From positions 1-54,927 of the forward strand of contig JASMLK010000119.1 in NCBI GenBank assembly GCA_030748735.1: a stretch of DNA of 54,927 nt, read 5' to 3'. The notes beneath the pieces are model-generated. The model saw only the letters and a list, made by a program, of their open reading frames with translations, did not search any database and was not told where the DNA came from. The DNA comes from Myxococcota bacterium (GTDB lineage Bacteria > Myxococcota_A > UBA9160 > UBA4427). Below, piece after piece: positions 42,928-52,424 of the stretch. Every line of letters begins with the position of its first letter. Position 1 is the first letter of the stretch. Position numbers and translations under genes: made by a program.

Positions 42928-43673
42928 GCCAGCACTCCCATGCCCGGTGCGCCGGGGGGACCGGGTTCGAGATCCCGGTCGAACACGTAGTCTTCGAGCT
43001 TGCGCACGAGCGCGCTCGAGATCTCGACGAAGCGCATGCCAAAGCCGTCGAGGGGTTCGCGTGCACCCATCTTGCGATGCCAGACCACCTGCGCGGTCGG
43101 ATCGAAGGGCGTGTCGTAGTCGGGCAGCACGAAGCGAAGCCCGACTTCGGTCTGGTCGATGATGTCGCAGCTGGTTTCCACGAACACGCCACCGCGCGAC
43201 AGGTTGCGCACGCGTCCCAGGTGAACGTCGTCGTCGACCTGCACCTGCACCGCGCTGTCGATCGGTACGCGGGGTAGACCCTGGGGTGTGTGGCCGCGGG
43301 TGAAGCGATTGACGGCCTGGTTGAGGGTCACGCGTGAAATCGGCTTGGCGAGTACGTCGTCGGCCCCCGCACGCACGGCGCGTCCCCATTCGTAGGCATC
43401 GTTCACGCCCACGAGCATGATGACGGGCGTGTCGCGTAGCTCGGGGTCGCTCTTGATCGCGCGGCAGACGTCGTCGCCGTCGAGCCCAGGCATGAAGAGG
43501 TCGACGAGCATCACGTCCGGCCGAAGCGAGCGCGCGAGTTCGATGCCTTCCTCGCCGCTCTGCGCCGTCACGACTCGACCGGCGCGCGAGAGGAAGAGCT
43601 TGCCCAGGTCGCGAAATATTTCGGCGTCGTCGACGAGCAGGATGGTCCGTTGACTCTGTGTTTCGAGGTTCAT
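42924..43673 (-). CDS. Response regulator with REC and PilZ domains
   Basis: 249 residues. The receiver domain (about 9-125) has the acidic pair D15/D16, the phosphoacceptor D58 (VMLVDLFMPGLDG) and a Lys in DDVLAKPIS. A PilZ domain (about 135-235) has VRNLSRGGVFVET and GMRFVEISS. PilZ domains often bind cyclic di-GMP; the key N-terminal RxxxR is not clear here (RFTRGHTPQGLPR). It is a probable signalling output protein without a DNA-binding domain. Coupled to the coiled-coil gene downstream. Confidence 0.9.
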   Translation of the reverse strand: MNLETQSQRTILLVDDAEIFRDLGKLFLSRAGRVVTAQSGEEGIELARSLRPDVMLVDLFMPGLDGDDVCRAIKSDPELRDTPVIMLVGVNDAYEWGRAVRAGADDVLAKPISRVTLNQAVNRFTRGHTPQGLPRVPIDSAVQVQVDDDVHLGRVRNLSRGGVFVETSCDIIDQTEVGLRFVLPDYDTPFDPTAQVVWHRKMGAREPLDGFGMRFVEISSALVRKLEDYVFDRDLEPGPPGAPGMGVLA

Positions 43674-43723
43674 GGCTGTTTGCTCACGCGCGGGTTGCGA
43701 CGAGGCGCAGCGCCCGCGCCCGC

Positions 43724-44194
43724 TCAGTTCGCAGCAGCGAACTCCTGGAGCCCTTCGAATTCGGGGCGCACACGCCAATCGTTCGTCATGCCTTCCCGAT
43801 ACCAATGCTGCGTCTCGATGATCTGGAAGACGACGGGCGAGTGGGTGTAGTAGGCCGAGTAGGTGACACGAACCGTGGCACTGTCGAGTTCGCCGTCTTC
43901 GCCGAAGTCGAGGCGCTCGCTTTCGTGATCGGTGAAGACGAGATCACCCTGCGGCGGAAAATCCGCGACGAACTGCTCTACGAGTTCGGGGTCGACGAAC
44001 TTGCTGGCCTTGTTGAAGGCGCCGAAGCGCACGAGCTGGGTGTACCGCTTCTGGATCTCGCCGAGCGAATACTCTCGCTTCAGCGGGTCGGTCCAGTAGA
44101 TCTCGCCGAACGCGCAGCCGAAGCTTCCGCTCATCGCAAACAGCAGTGCCAGGCTCGCGAGCATGCTCACGGGCTTTCGAATGATCTTTCGCAT
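43724..44194 (-). CDS. Lipoprotein of unknown function
   Basis: 156 residues. A basic n-region (MRKIIRKPVS), a hydrophobic stretch and SGSFGC give a lipoprotein signal with Cys27. The mature part contains GEIYWTDPLKREYSLGEIQK and SAYYTHSPVVFQIIETQHWY and resembles a nuclear-transport-factor-2-like or DUF fold of secreted proteins, without certain assignment. It ends 50 bp before the REC-PilZ gene on the same strand. Confidence 0.72.
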   Translation of the reverse strand: MRKIIRKPVSMLASLALLFAMSGSFGCAFGEIYWTDPLKREYSLGEIQKRYTQLVRFGAFNKASKFVDPELVEQFVADFPPQGDLVFTDHESERLDFGEDGELDSATVRVTYSAYYTHSPVVFQIIETQHWYREGMTNDWRVRPEFEGLQEFAAAN

Positions 44195-44438
44195 TTCCCC
44201 TCCTCGGTTGCGCGCAACAAGTCGCCACGGGCAGGCAGCTCGGTGCCGCAGGGCGCCGGTCTTCCGCCATTTTCATCGGCGCTCGTGCGAACCAGCCTGA
44301 GCGCTTTGCGCACGCTGCCTGGCCGCACCCGATCGGGTGTGGGAATGGCGCGCCGCCTGCCTTCGCAACGGCGGGGTCGGGGCCGAATTCGTGAGCGATC
44401 TCACCCGTGTGCGCAGCCGCGCCCGCGGTGGTCGCGGG

Positions 44439-45581
44439 CTACTCGGCGCGCGCTTCCGAAATCGCTTCGATCTGGCGGTGGTACGCCTCGATGGTCCCGG
44501 CTGCAATGTGACTGCGAGATTCGCGTAGCAGTCGAAAGTAGAAGGCGAGGTTGTGAACCGTGGCCAGGCGCGAGCCGAGTGCCTCTCCGGTGTGAAGCAG
44601 GTGCCGGAGATAGGCGCGAGAATGGTTCGCGCAGGTGGGGCAGCCACAGGCCGGGTCGGGCGGGCGCGGGTCGTCCTTGTAGCGGGCGTTGCGCACGGTG
44701 AGGATGCCTTCGCTGGTGAACAGCAACCCGTGCCGTCCGTTGCGGGTGGGCACCACGCAGTCGAACAGATCGACCCCTTCGGCGATGGCGTCGACGATGT
44801 CGATCGGCCTGCCCAGTCCCATCAGGTAGCGCGGTGCAGCCGCGGGAAGTTCGGCTTGCGCGCACGCGATCACTTCGCGGCGAACGCTGCGTTCCTCACC
44901 GAGGCCGAGCCCGCCGTGGGCGTAGCCGTCGAAGCCGATGCTCGCGGTCGAGCAGGCGGACAGTGCGCGTCGCTCGTGGGAGACGCCGCCCTGCACGATG
45001 CCGAAGACGGCCTGGTCTTCGCGCTTGCGCGCAGCCGCGCTTCGTTCGGCCCAGCGAAGGGTGCGGTCGAGGGCGCGGGCCAGTGCCTGGTCGACTTCGT
45101 GGTCTTCGCGTTCGCGGTCGACGGGCCGCAGGCATTCGTCGAGCACCATTGCGATGTCACTGCCGAGCGCTTCCTGGATCCCGATCACGTTCTCGGGTGT
45201 GAGCACTCGCTGTGCCCCGTCGAGGGGAGACGAAAAGGTGACGCCTCCGTCGTCGACCCGGACGCGGTCGGAAAGTGACGTCACCTGGAAGCCACCGCTA
45301 TCCGTGAGCCAGGGCCCCCGCCAACCCGTAAAGCCGTGAAGGCCACCGAGGCTCTGCACGATGGCTTCACCCGGACGTTCGTGAAGGTGATAGGTGTTGG
45401 CGAGCAGGATCTGGGCACCGAGGTCGGCCAGGTCGCCGGCCGAAAGTCCGCGCACGGCGCCATAGGTCGCGACGCTCATGAAGGCGGGCGTCTCGACGGC
45501 GCCGTGGGGCGTCGTCAACCGGCCGCAGCGCGCGTTCGCCGCGGTGGCCGTCACTTCGAATTCGAAACCTCGTGCCTGCAT
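44439..45581 (-). CDS. tgt: Queuine tRNA-ribosyltransferase (tRNA-guanine transglycosylase)
   Basis: 380 residues. The enzyme exchanges guanine-34 for preQ1 in tRNAs with GUN anticodons. D94 in WLTDSGGFQV is the general acid/base. VFGIVQGGVSHERR and GYAHGGLGLGEE are substrate-pocket motifs; DCVVPTRNGRHG holds the nucleophile Asp. CGCPTCANHSRAYLRHL provides the zinc-binding CxCxxC...H. GGAAG precedes the ATG. It follows queA by 50 bp, so the queuosine pair is co-transcribed. Confidence 0.96.
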   Translation of the reverse strand: MQARGFEFEVTATAANARCGRLTTPHGAVETPAFMSVATYGAVRGLSAGDLADLGAQILLANTYHLHERPGEAIVQSLGGLHGFTGWRGPWLTDSGGFQVTSLSDRVRVDDGGVTFSSPLDGAQRVLTPENVIGIQEALGSDIAMVLDECLRPVDREREDHEVDQALARALDRTLRWAERSAAARKREDQAVFGIVQGGVSHERRALSACSTASIGFDGYAHGGLGLGEERSVRREVIACAQAELPAAAPRYLMGLGRPIDIVDAIAEGVDLFDCVVPTRNGRHGLLFTSEGILTVRNARYKDDPRPPDPACGCPTCANHSRAYLRHLLHTGEALGSRLATVHNLAFYFRLLRESRSHIAAGTIEAYHRQIEAISEARAE

Positions 45582-45630
45582 GGTCTTCCGTTGGGCCTTT
45601 CGATTTGCGCGGTGGGTGCGGTAGCCGGAA

Positions 45631-46710
45631 TCAGCGGATCAACATCGCATCGCCGTAGGAGTAGAAGCGATACCCCTGTTCGACGGCTTCGCGATACGCG
45701 GCGAGCACACGCTCTTTGCCCGCGAACGCCGCAACCAATAGCAGCAGCGACGAACGGGGCAGATGGAAGTTGGTGATCAGCGCGTCGACGACCTGGAACT
45801 TCGCGCCGGGCTGCAGGAAGAGGTCGGTCTCACCGGCACCCGGCTCGACACTGCCGTCGCCGCGCCCACGGGCTTCGAGTACGCGTGCGCTCGTGGTGCC
45901 GACGGCCACCACGCGCCCACCGCGTTCGCGCGTGCGCGCGATGGCAGCGGCCGTGGCCTCGGGCAGTTCGATCTGCTCGCTGTGCAGCGTGCCGCTCGAA
46001 AGGGCGGCTTCGTCGAGCGGGCGAAAGGTCCCGGTCCCGACGTGAAGCACGACCTCGGCGCGCTCGACGCCGCGCTCCGCCAACCGCTCGAAGAGCGCGT
46101 CGGTGAAATGCAGTCCGGCGGTCGGTGCCGCCACAGCGCCGGGGACACGCGCGTAGACGGTCTGATAGCGCTCGCGATCCCCCGGTGCCTCGCGCGGGCG
46201 CCGGATGTAGGGCGGTAGCGGAGGTTCTCCCACCGCGCAGGGGTCGACCCCGTGCTCGAAAGCCAGCACGACCTCGCCGCCGCCTTCGACCGACACGACT
46301 TCGGCTTCGAGTCCAGAGGCATCGGGCGCTGCGTCGTCACGTTCGAACGTCATGACGATGCCCGGGCGCAGGCGCCCGCTCAGCTTCAAGAGCGCCCGAT
46401 AGTGATCGCGCGTGTCGCTGCCATTGGTCGCCCCGAGCAGCAGCGCCTCCACGGCCCCGCCGGTTTCGCGACGTCCGCGCAAGCGAGCACTCTGTACCCG
46501 GGTCGTGTTCACGACGAGCAGGTCACCCGGAGACAGCAAGTCGGGGAGCGCGCGAAAGGTCGTGTGCTCGATCGCGGCATCGCCCGCGCGATCGATCACC
46601 ATCAAGCGCGAGGCGTCGCGTTCGTCGCTCGGGATCTGCGCGATTCGATCTTGCGGTAGCTCGAAGTCGTATTCGTCGAGGTCGAGGTAGACGCTCGGGG
46701 TCTCGGTCAC
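45631..46710 (-). CDS. queA: S-adenosylmethionine:tRNA ribosyltransferase-isomerase
   Basis: 359 residues. It converts preQ1-tRNA to epoxyqueuosine-tRNA. The start region LDEYDFELPQDRIAQIPSDE, then VVNTTRVQSARL, PPYIRRP, AAPTAGLHFT and LVVAAFAGKERV-like sequence near the C-terminus, with GYRFYSYGDAMLI at the end, are all QueA hallmarks. The GTG start overlaps the upstream lipoprotein stop by 4 nt (GTGA). The operon order is GHL10-type lipoprotein, queA, tgt. Confidence 0.96.
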   Translation of the reverse strand: MTETPSVYLDLDEYDFELPQDRIAQIPSDERDASRLMVIDRAGDAAIEHTTFRALPDLLSPGDLLVVNTTRVQSARLRGRRETGGAVEALLLGATNGSDTRDHYRALLKLSGRLRPGIVMTFERDDAAPDASGLEAEVVSVEGGGEVVLAFEHGVDPCAVGEPPLPPYIRRPREAPGDRERYQTVYARVPGAVAAPTAGLHFTDALFERLAERGVERAEVVLHVGTGTFRPLDEAALSSGTLHSEQIELPEATAAAIARTRERGGRVVAVGTTSARVLEARGRGDGSVEPGAGETDLFLQPGAKFQVVDALITNFHLPRSSLLLLVAAFAGKERVLAAYREAVEQGYRFYSYGDAMLIR

Positions 46711-48158
46711 GGGGAACTCGCGGCGGCTGCGGGTGCCGTCGTCGGTTCGGAAGCGGGCAGGGGGGCCAGTGCAGTGAAGAGGTTTGGTGCGGCCCGGGCT
46801 TGCTCGCCGCCCGTGCCCTCGGCGGCTTTGCGCGAGGCGTAGATCGCGTCATACGAAAACAGCACGTCGCCTGCGAGCTTCGCACGCTGCGCAAGCTCGA
46901 CCTGTCGCGCGGCCCGTTCGGGGCGGCCGTCGAAGAGCCAGACGCCGACCCCCGCCCAGATGCGTTCGGCGCGCGCATCGTGTCCGAGCGCGTCGATCTG
47001 GTAGCCGAAGAGCCGGTCGTCCTTCGTGTAGATCATGGGCACGGCGAAGTCGATCAAGCTGTCGTCGATCCAGCGGCGCCAGTCCTGCGCGAGGCTCAGG
47101 TAGGCACGGTCCACGTACGCGATCACCGCGGCCGAGAGTCGAAGCTCCGGTTGCAGGGCTGCGGTCGCCGTGCCGATGCGTTCGACCAGCTCGGTCACCT
47201 TGTCGCGGCGCCAGTCGTCCCAACGCGTTGTATTGCGTAGTCGCTTCGGGTCGGGGGCCTCGTCGTTCGCATAGGGCCCTGGCACGCCCGTTTGGCGCTG
47301 GAAGCGCCTGCGCGACGCCTCACCGTAGCCGTAATCGAGCCCCACGCCGAAGCGCGACCCCGGCACGAAGGGAAGCACGCCCGGGTGGCGGATGTAGTCG
47401 AGGTGGAGACCGTCGAGGGTGGGGTAGTTGCGAACGAGTTCTTCGAAGGTCGCGACGAGCTTGTCCGCCACACCCGGTGCCGCCGGGTCGAGATAGATGC
47501 CGGGTGTCCCGGCGCGCAACCAACTGCGATCGGGTTCGGGCAGGTCGTAGCCCTCGGGATAGTCGAGGATGCTGCGCCCCTTGCGGTCGACCTGGACGGC
47601 CGGCTTGCCGAGTTCGCTGAGGAGCGGCGCCTCGCGGTTGTGGCTGAGGGAAAGCACGTTCACCCAGGCATGGACCCGCAGCCCTGCGGCGTGCGCCTTT
47701 TCGATCAGGCTGGCGAGGGGGTCGGCGCCGTGTTCCTCGACAATCGTTTCGTACGGGCGCGCGTCCGCTTCGCTGCTGCGGTACCAGGCGCGCCCCCCGC
47801 GATAGACCTGCACGAAGAGATCGCTCGTCCCGAGCGCCTGTGCGTCTTCGATCAACACATCGATGCGCTCGGGCGCCTCGAGAACCCGCCGCGATCCCTC
47901 GCACAGCACCCAGAGCCCGCGGTAGGCACCCGAACCCGTGTCGGTCAGCGAGGCCGTCCCCGCGCTCCCCACGACCGGAGCGGCCGAATCCACCGTTTCG
48001 GGGGGCGGCGCGGAAACCGGGGGAAGCGCATCGCCTGGCGGACCGGGCTGCGGATTTCCGCACCCGGCGGCGAACGCAAAGATCGCGCTCAGCATCCAAG
48101 CCAGTGCGCCGAAACGCCGAATCACGTGCGAAGAAGAAGAGAGAGAGGGAGTGGTCAA
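46707..48158 (-). CDS. GHL10-type glycoside hydrolase lipoprotein (YngK-like)
   Basis: 483 residues. A lipoprotein signal ends FAFAAGC, followed by a Pro-rich linker. The catalytic-like domain (about 75-430) has YRGLWVLCEGSRRVL, FVQVYRGGRAWYRSS, VHAWVNVLSLSHN, DGLHLDYIRHPGVLPF and DFAVPMIYTKDD, a TIM-barrel of the DUF187/GHL10 family that acts on envelope glycans. A TTG start was chosen; TAGGGT lies 9 nt upstream and may be its -10. A GTG at 48125 is an alternative. It overlaps queA. Confidence 0.85.
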   Translation of the reverse strand: MTTPSLSSSSHVIRRFGALAWMLSAIFAFAAGCGNPQPGPPGDALPPVSAPPPETVDSAAPVVGSAGTASLTDTGSGAYRGLWVLCEGSRRVLEAPERIDVLIEDAQALGTSDLFVQVYRGGRAWYRSSEADARPYETIVEEHGADPLASLIEKAHAAGLRVHAWVNVLSLSHNREAPLLSELGKPAVQVDRKGRSILDYPEGYDLPEPDRSWLRAGTPGIYLDPAAPGVADKLVATFEELVRNYPTLDGLHLDYIRHPGVLPFVPGSRFGVGLDYGYGEASRRRFQRQTGVPGPYANDEAPDPKRLRNTTRWDDWRRDKVTELVERIGTATAALQPELRLSAAVIAYVDRAYLSLAQDWRRWIDDSLIDFAVPMIYTKDDRLFGYQIDALGHDARAERIWAGVGVWLFDGRPERAARQVELAQRAKLAGDVLFSYDAIYASRKAAEGTGGEQARAAPNLFTALAPLPASEPTTAPAAAASSP

Positions 48159-48240
48159 AGTTGGGGAACCCTAACGGAGGGCTTCACAATTGACACGTGC
48201 AACACCTCCTGCACACTGTCGGTTCCATGGGGGGAGTCGA

Positions 48241-50409
48241 GTGAGGCGCCGGTTCGGGCTTTCTCGGCAGAGGGGCTTCGTTCGTCTGCTCTGCGCGGGA
48301 TTCGCGGCGATGGTCGTTGCGGCGGTGTGCGCGGGTTTCCGCGTCGCACCGGTTGCTGCCGCTGCGCCCGCGGAACAGACCGAGCCGCCGCCGAACACCG
48401 AGCCGACCCAAGTCGCATCGCTTTCGAATCCACCCCGCCGCGATGCGGCCGCGGCGATCGACCCGGCCGCGTACGCACCCGAGTTGATCCTGCGTGACCC
48501 CGCCCGGGCCTTGCGCCACGCGTTGGCATCCGAAGACGCAATGGTGGCTGCTGCGCGCTTCGCGGCCGTCGCCCGTGACTTCCCGATCATCGCCGACCAC
48601 GCGACGCTCTTGCGTGCGCGCCGGCTCAGCGAGGTCGCACTCCACACCGAGGCCGCGGCCAGCGTCGCCGCCGCGATCGAACGTCATCACGACTCGCCGC
48701 TGCGGCCCGACTTCTTCGAGACCCTCGGCGACGCGCGTGAAAAGACGGGTGACGAAGAGGGCGCTCGCGACGCCTGGACCCGCGGCATCCGGGCCACCCG
48801 CGACAGCGAGCGCCAGGCCGTGTTGCGGATGAAGGTGGCTACCTCCCTCGAGCGTACGAGCGACTGGGAAGACGCTGCGGCGGTCTATCGACGCGTCTGG
48901 ACGAAGCACGCGAGTAGGGAGCAGGCCGGGCTCGCCGAGGCCGCGCTCGACCGCGTCGAGAGCAAGCGCAAGGTGACAGCGCGCAGCGCAAACGACTGGC
49001 GCAAGCGCGCAGACCAGCTCTATCGCAAGCGCTACAACGAAGCCGCCCTCGACGCCTACGACGAAGCCCTGCGCGGCAAGCTCAAGAAGTCGGACCGTCA
49101 ACGCGCGGAAAACCAGCGCGCTCACACCCTGTTTCGCCTGCGTCGCTACCCAGAAGCGGTGAAGGCCTTTACCGCGATGCCGCAGAAGGACGACGTCCCC
49201 CTGTGGCGCGCGCGTTCGCTCGCGCGCAGCGGCGAAGTCCCGAAGGCCGTCAGCGAATTCGAAAAGCTCGGCAGACAGGCGAAGGGGCAGCTCAGTGTTC
49301 GCGCGACCTACCTGGCGGGGTTGCTGCTCGACGGACGGGGGCATGTCGAACGCGCCGAAGCCCACTTCGACTGGGTCTCGCGCAATCGCGTGTCGAGCGG
49401 GCTCAGCCACGCAGCACTCTGGCGCCTGGGGTGGGCGGCCTATCGCGGTGGGGGCGACGCGACGGCGATCGGCCACTTCGAACGTCTGCTTTCGGTCGAA
49501 GAAGACACGATCGGACGCCTTCGTACGCGCTATTGGCGAGCCCGCGCGCTCGAGCGCAGAGGCGATCTCGCCCAGGCCACGACCGAGTTCAGCGCCATGG
49601 CGAACGACTTCCCGTTTTCGTACTACGGCTGGCGCTCGCGCGATCGCATTCGCGATCACGGCGATCCGAGTCCTGGTCTGCGTCCCAAGCCGGGTAAGCC
49701 GCGGCTTTCGCACGACGACCTCGAACGCCCCAAGATCCTGCTCGCTGCCGGCCTCGACAAACTCGCGGTCGAGGAAATGCGACGCACCGGGCGCCGAGCA
49801 CGGGGGCTTTCCGATCGCCTCGCGATGGCTCAGCTCTTCAGCGAAGCCGAAGAGTACTACGACGCCCTGCGCATCGTGGTGGACGCCTACACCGAAGACC
49901 TCGCGCGTGGACCGGTGCCCCAACTCGAAGAACTCTGGTGGCACGCGTGGCCGTCGGCGTTCAAGGCCCTCGTCGCGGCGTCGACCGAAGCCGAAAACAG
50001 CGTCGAGCCTGCGCTCGTCTACGCGATCATGCGAGAAGAGAGCGGCTATCGCCCCAACATCCTGTCCGTGAGCGGGGCGCGGGGGCTATTGCAGATCATG
50101 GTGCCCACCGGCGATCGGCTGGCCAACCGCATGGGCGCCAGCGGTTACGAGCCGGACGACCTGTTCGAACCCGAAACCAACATCAAGCTCGGCGCCTACT
50201 ACCTCGCCGAACTGATGGGGCGCTTCGACGGCCGCCGGTCGGCTGCGATCGCGAGCTACAACGCCGGCCCCAACGCCGTCGCGGAGTGGCTCGCGAAGCC
50301 CACCGCCGTCGAAGACGACCTGTGGGTCGAATCGATCCCCTACGACCAGACCCGCGGCTACGTGAAGCGGGTGCTCCGCAGCTTCCACGCCTACCGCGTC
50401 TTGTACTGA
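48241..50409 (+). CDS. Soluble lytic murein transglycosylase (Slt70-like)
   Basis: 722 residues. A signal peptide (VRLLCAGFAAMVVAAVCAGF) leads into a long alpha-helical solenoid of TPR-like repeats (about 80-570) and a C-terminal SLT domain. The catalytic Glu is in YAIMREESGYRPNILSVSGA, followed by RGLLQIMVPTGDRLA and SYNAGPNAVAEWL. It cleaves peptidoglycan to 1,6-anhydro-MurNAc. GTG was chosen with GGGGGGAG upstream; a TTG at 48190 is less likely. It is divergent from the GHL10-type lipoprotein, another envelope glycan enzyme. Confidence 0.92.
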   Translation: MRRRFGLSRQRGFVRLLCAGFAAMVVAAVCAGFRVAPVAAAAPAEQTEPPPNTEPTQVASLSNPPRRDAAAAIDPAAYAPELILRDPARALRHALASEDAMVAAARFAAVARDFPIIADHATLLRARRLSEVALHTEAAASVAAAIERHHDSPLRPDFFETLGDAREKTGDEEGARDAWTRGIRATRDSERQAVLRMKVATSLERTSDWEDAAAVYRRVWTKHASREQAGLAEAALDRVESKRKVTARSANDWRKRADQLYRKRYNEAALDAYDEALRGKLKKSDRQRAENQRAHTLFRLRRYPEAVKAFTAMPQKDDVPLWRARSLARSGEVPKAVSEFEKLGRQAKGQLSVRATYLAGLLLDGRGHVERAEAHFDWVSRNRVSSGLSHAALWRLGWAAYRGGGDATAIGHFERLLSVEEDTIGRLRTRYWRARALERRGDLAQATTEFSAMANDFPFSYYGWRSRDRIRDHGDPSPGLRPKPGKPRLSHDDLERPKILLAAGLDKLAVEEMRRTGRRARGLSDRLAMAQLFSEAEEYYDALRIVVDAYTEDLARGPVPQLEELWWHAWPSAFKALVAASTEAENSVEPALVYAIMREESGYRPNILSVSGARGLLQIMVPTGDRLANRMGASGYEPDDLFEPETNIKLGAYYLAELMGRFDGRRSAAIASYNAGPNAVAEWLAKPTAVEDDLWVESIPYDQTRGYVKRVLRSFHAYRVLY

Positions 50410-50563
50410 GCCCGGGCGGCCCGAGCGCGCTCGCCGCGTCCAACCTGCGCTTCGCCTGCCGATGCCCTGCGCGGTGTGTCGCTTTTTACTGCGGAACGTC
50501 CGTCGCTTGCCGAAAAGCTTCGAGAACGCGTGAGGCATCTCCAGGTGTCGGCAGGAGGCGCAG

Positions 50564-51013
50564 ATGGCTCGAAAGAAGGCAGGCCGCAAAGGCGGCAGCG
50601 GTACCGGAACGCTGGTCTCGATCGTTTTCTTGATCGCCGGCGGTCTCGGCGGCTTCAACTACCACCGCAACCTCGCGCTCGAGGAAGCCAAGGCCGGTGC
50701 GCGCCCGTTCCAGGGGTACACCGACGAGGCGCTCGAAGAACTCGCCGCCGCCTACGGAGACCAGGCCGATTCCCTCGAGCGTAAGTACAGAGCGTCGCTC
50801 GAAAGGGTGGACGGTGTGCGCGACGCCGACGGGCTCATCATGGAAAAGGTCGCCGAATTCGAGCGCGTACAGAAGATCGGCGACTCGGTCCGCCTGGCGA
50901 CTTCGCAGGTCGCCGACGCAGAAGCGCGCCTGCGACAGATCCAGGACGAACAGACCTGGCGCAGCAGCCAGAGCCAGTGGTCGCTCCACCTGAAGCGACT
51001 CACCACGATCTAG
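50564..51013 (+). CDS. Single-pass membrane coiled-coil protein, unknown function
   Basis: 149 residues: a basic start (MARKKAGRKGG), one helix (TLVSIVFLIAGGLGGFNY, about 15-32), then an acidic/Arg-rich helical region. AGGAGG lies 7 nt before the ATG. No family recognised. It follows the Slt70-like gene by 154 bp. Confidence 0.7.
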   Translation: MARKKAGRKGGSGTGTLVSIVFLIAGGLGGFNYHRNLALEEAKAGARPFQGYTDEALEELAAAYGDQADSLERKYRASLERVDGVRDADGLIMEKVAEFERVQKIGDSVRLATSQVADAEARLRQIQDEQTWRSSQSQWSLHLKRLTTI

Positions 51014-51051
51014 CTGGAGCGCCGAGACAGCACCGGGGGCGGTAGCAGCCC

Positions 51052-52164
51052 CTACTTGTCTTCGATGTCCTCGATCTTGAGCGGGTCGCCCTGGGCGCCC
51101 GTCAACGTGTCGTCGTCGCCGGTGGGCGTCGCGTCGGCGACTTTGGCTCCGCCAACGGCGTCGACGATGTCGACCACGTCTTCTTCTTCGCTTTCGGCCG
51201 GTTCTTCGAAGAGGTCGTCGCCGGTGGGCGTCGGTTTGCGGTCGTCGGCGATCGAATCGTCGCTGTCAGCGGGCGCCGCGTCGTCGTCGAAGATCGGCAC
51301 CATCGGGCGAACCTTCGGCTTCTTGGCCTTCTTCTTGCCCTTTTCGGCGGGCGCGTCCTTCGGCTTGTCGCGCTGGTCGGTTTCGCACTTGGGACAGACC
51401 GGCTCTTCCTTGCCGAGGTCGTAGAACTTGGCCTCGCAGTTGAAGCATTCCCACTTGTAGCCGAGCTTCGGATGGCGAGGGCCGGTGGGCTTGGCCTTGC
51501 CGCGGCGGGCGGCGAGGGCGGCGGCTGCCTTTTCCTCGGCGATGCGCTTGGCTTCGGCCTCCTTCTTGGCCTTGGCTTCTGCTTTGGCCTTCGCCTCGGC
51601 GGCGCGTTTCTTTTCGAGGGCCTTCTTTGCCGCGGCCTTCTTCTTGGCGGCGATCGCAGCAGCCTTCTTCTTGGCCGCAGCCTTCTTCTTTGCGATGGCC
51701 TTCTTCTTCGCGGCCGCCTTCTTCTTGGCGATCAGCGCCTGGCGCTTCTTGATGGCGGCTGCCTTCTTCTTGGCAGCAGCGGCCTTTTTCTTCGCGATGG
51801 CCAGCTTCTTCTTTTCGGCCGCGGCTTTCTTCTTCGCTGTAACGGCGGCCTTCTTTGCCGCGGCGTCGGCCTTCTTCTTGGCGGCCGCTTTCTTCTTGGC
51901 GATCGCGGCTGCCTTCTTCTTGGCGGCCGCGGCCTTCTTCTTCGCAGCTGCCTGCTTCTTCTTCGCGGCGGCCTGCTTCTTCTTCGCGGCGGCCGATCCC
52001 GCACCCGACGCGCGCTTCGCGGCAGCCTTCTTCCTGGGCTTTGCAGTCGCCTTCTTCTTCACGTTGGTCTTGGCTTTGTCTTTAGCGCGCTTCGCCTTGC
52101 CCTTCGATGCGGGTCGCTTCGACTTGGCTCGGGATTTCGCTCGGGTTGATTTCGCGGGACTCAT
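51052..52164 (-). CDS. Histone-H1-like Lys/Ala-rich protein with FYDLN zinc ribbon and acidic tail
   Basis: 370 residues in three blocks. Residues 1 to about 218 are almost entirely Lys and Ala (AKKKAAA repeats), as in bacterial H1-like/AlgP DNA-binding proteins. Residues 236-262 form a zinc ribbon (C240, C243, C257, C260) with [20 protein letters not shown], the FYDLN_acid/TIGR02300 signature. Residues about 290-370 are highly acidic with a duplicated TPTGDD motif. A charged, probably nucleoid-associated protein is suggested. An upstream ATG at 52236 lacks protein character. The repeat composition biases any codon statistics. Confidence 0.88.
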   Translation of the reverse strand: MSPAKSTRAKSRAKSKRPASKGKAKRAKDKAKTNVKKKATAKPRKKAAAKRASGAGSAAAKKKQAAAKKKQAAAKKKAAAAKKKAAAIAKKKAAAKKKADAAAKKAAVTAKKKAAAEKKKLAIAKKKAAAAKKKAAAIKKRQALIAKKKAAAKKKAIAKKKAAAKKKAAAIAAKKKAAAKKALEKKRAAEAKAKAEAKAKKEAEAKRIAEEKAAAALAARRGKAKPTGPRHPKLGYKWECFNCEAKFYDLGKEEPVCPKCETDQRDKPKDAPAEKGKKKAKKPKVRPMVPIFDDDAAPADSDDSIADDRKPTPTGDDLFEEPAESEEEDVVDIVDAVGGAKVADATPTGDDDTLTGAQGDPLKIEDIEDK

Positions 52165-52424
52165 ATCTCGGTTCCCATTTCCCTGTCCGGGTCCATGCGC
52201 CTTCTGCTGTCGCCTTGTCGCCTGGCAGTCTGGCAATGCGTCGTGGGGGAAAGCCTACAAGCGTAAAACGAGATCACGCTGGTCGGCTACGCGCCGAACC
52301 TCCCGGAATCAAAGGTCCTCGGCAGCTCTGTTACACCGTCTGATCGCGATTTTCCAGCGGGGATGACACAGAAAGTTGCAAGAAGGCGTCGATTTGTGCC
52401 GTCTGGAGCCGCCCAGGCCCGGGT

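Noticed and set aside
51014-51051. GGGGGC/GCCCCT hairpin between convergent genes
   Set aside because: Stem is short with mismatches and no T-tract; a terminator cannot be supported.
51655-52010. Possible tandem repeat or CRISPR-like array
   Set aside because: The periodicity comes from AKKKAAA codons with irregular spacing; there are no conserved repeats with unique spacers.
51472-52366. Ala/Phe/Leu-rich plus-strand frames resembling multi-helix membrane proteins
   Set aside because: They are the complement of the AAG/GCC repeats of the Lys/Ala protein; the apparent hydrophobic repeats are an artefact.
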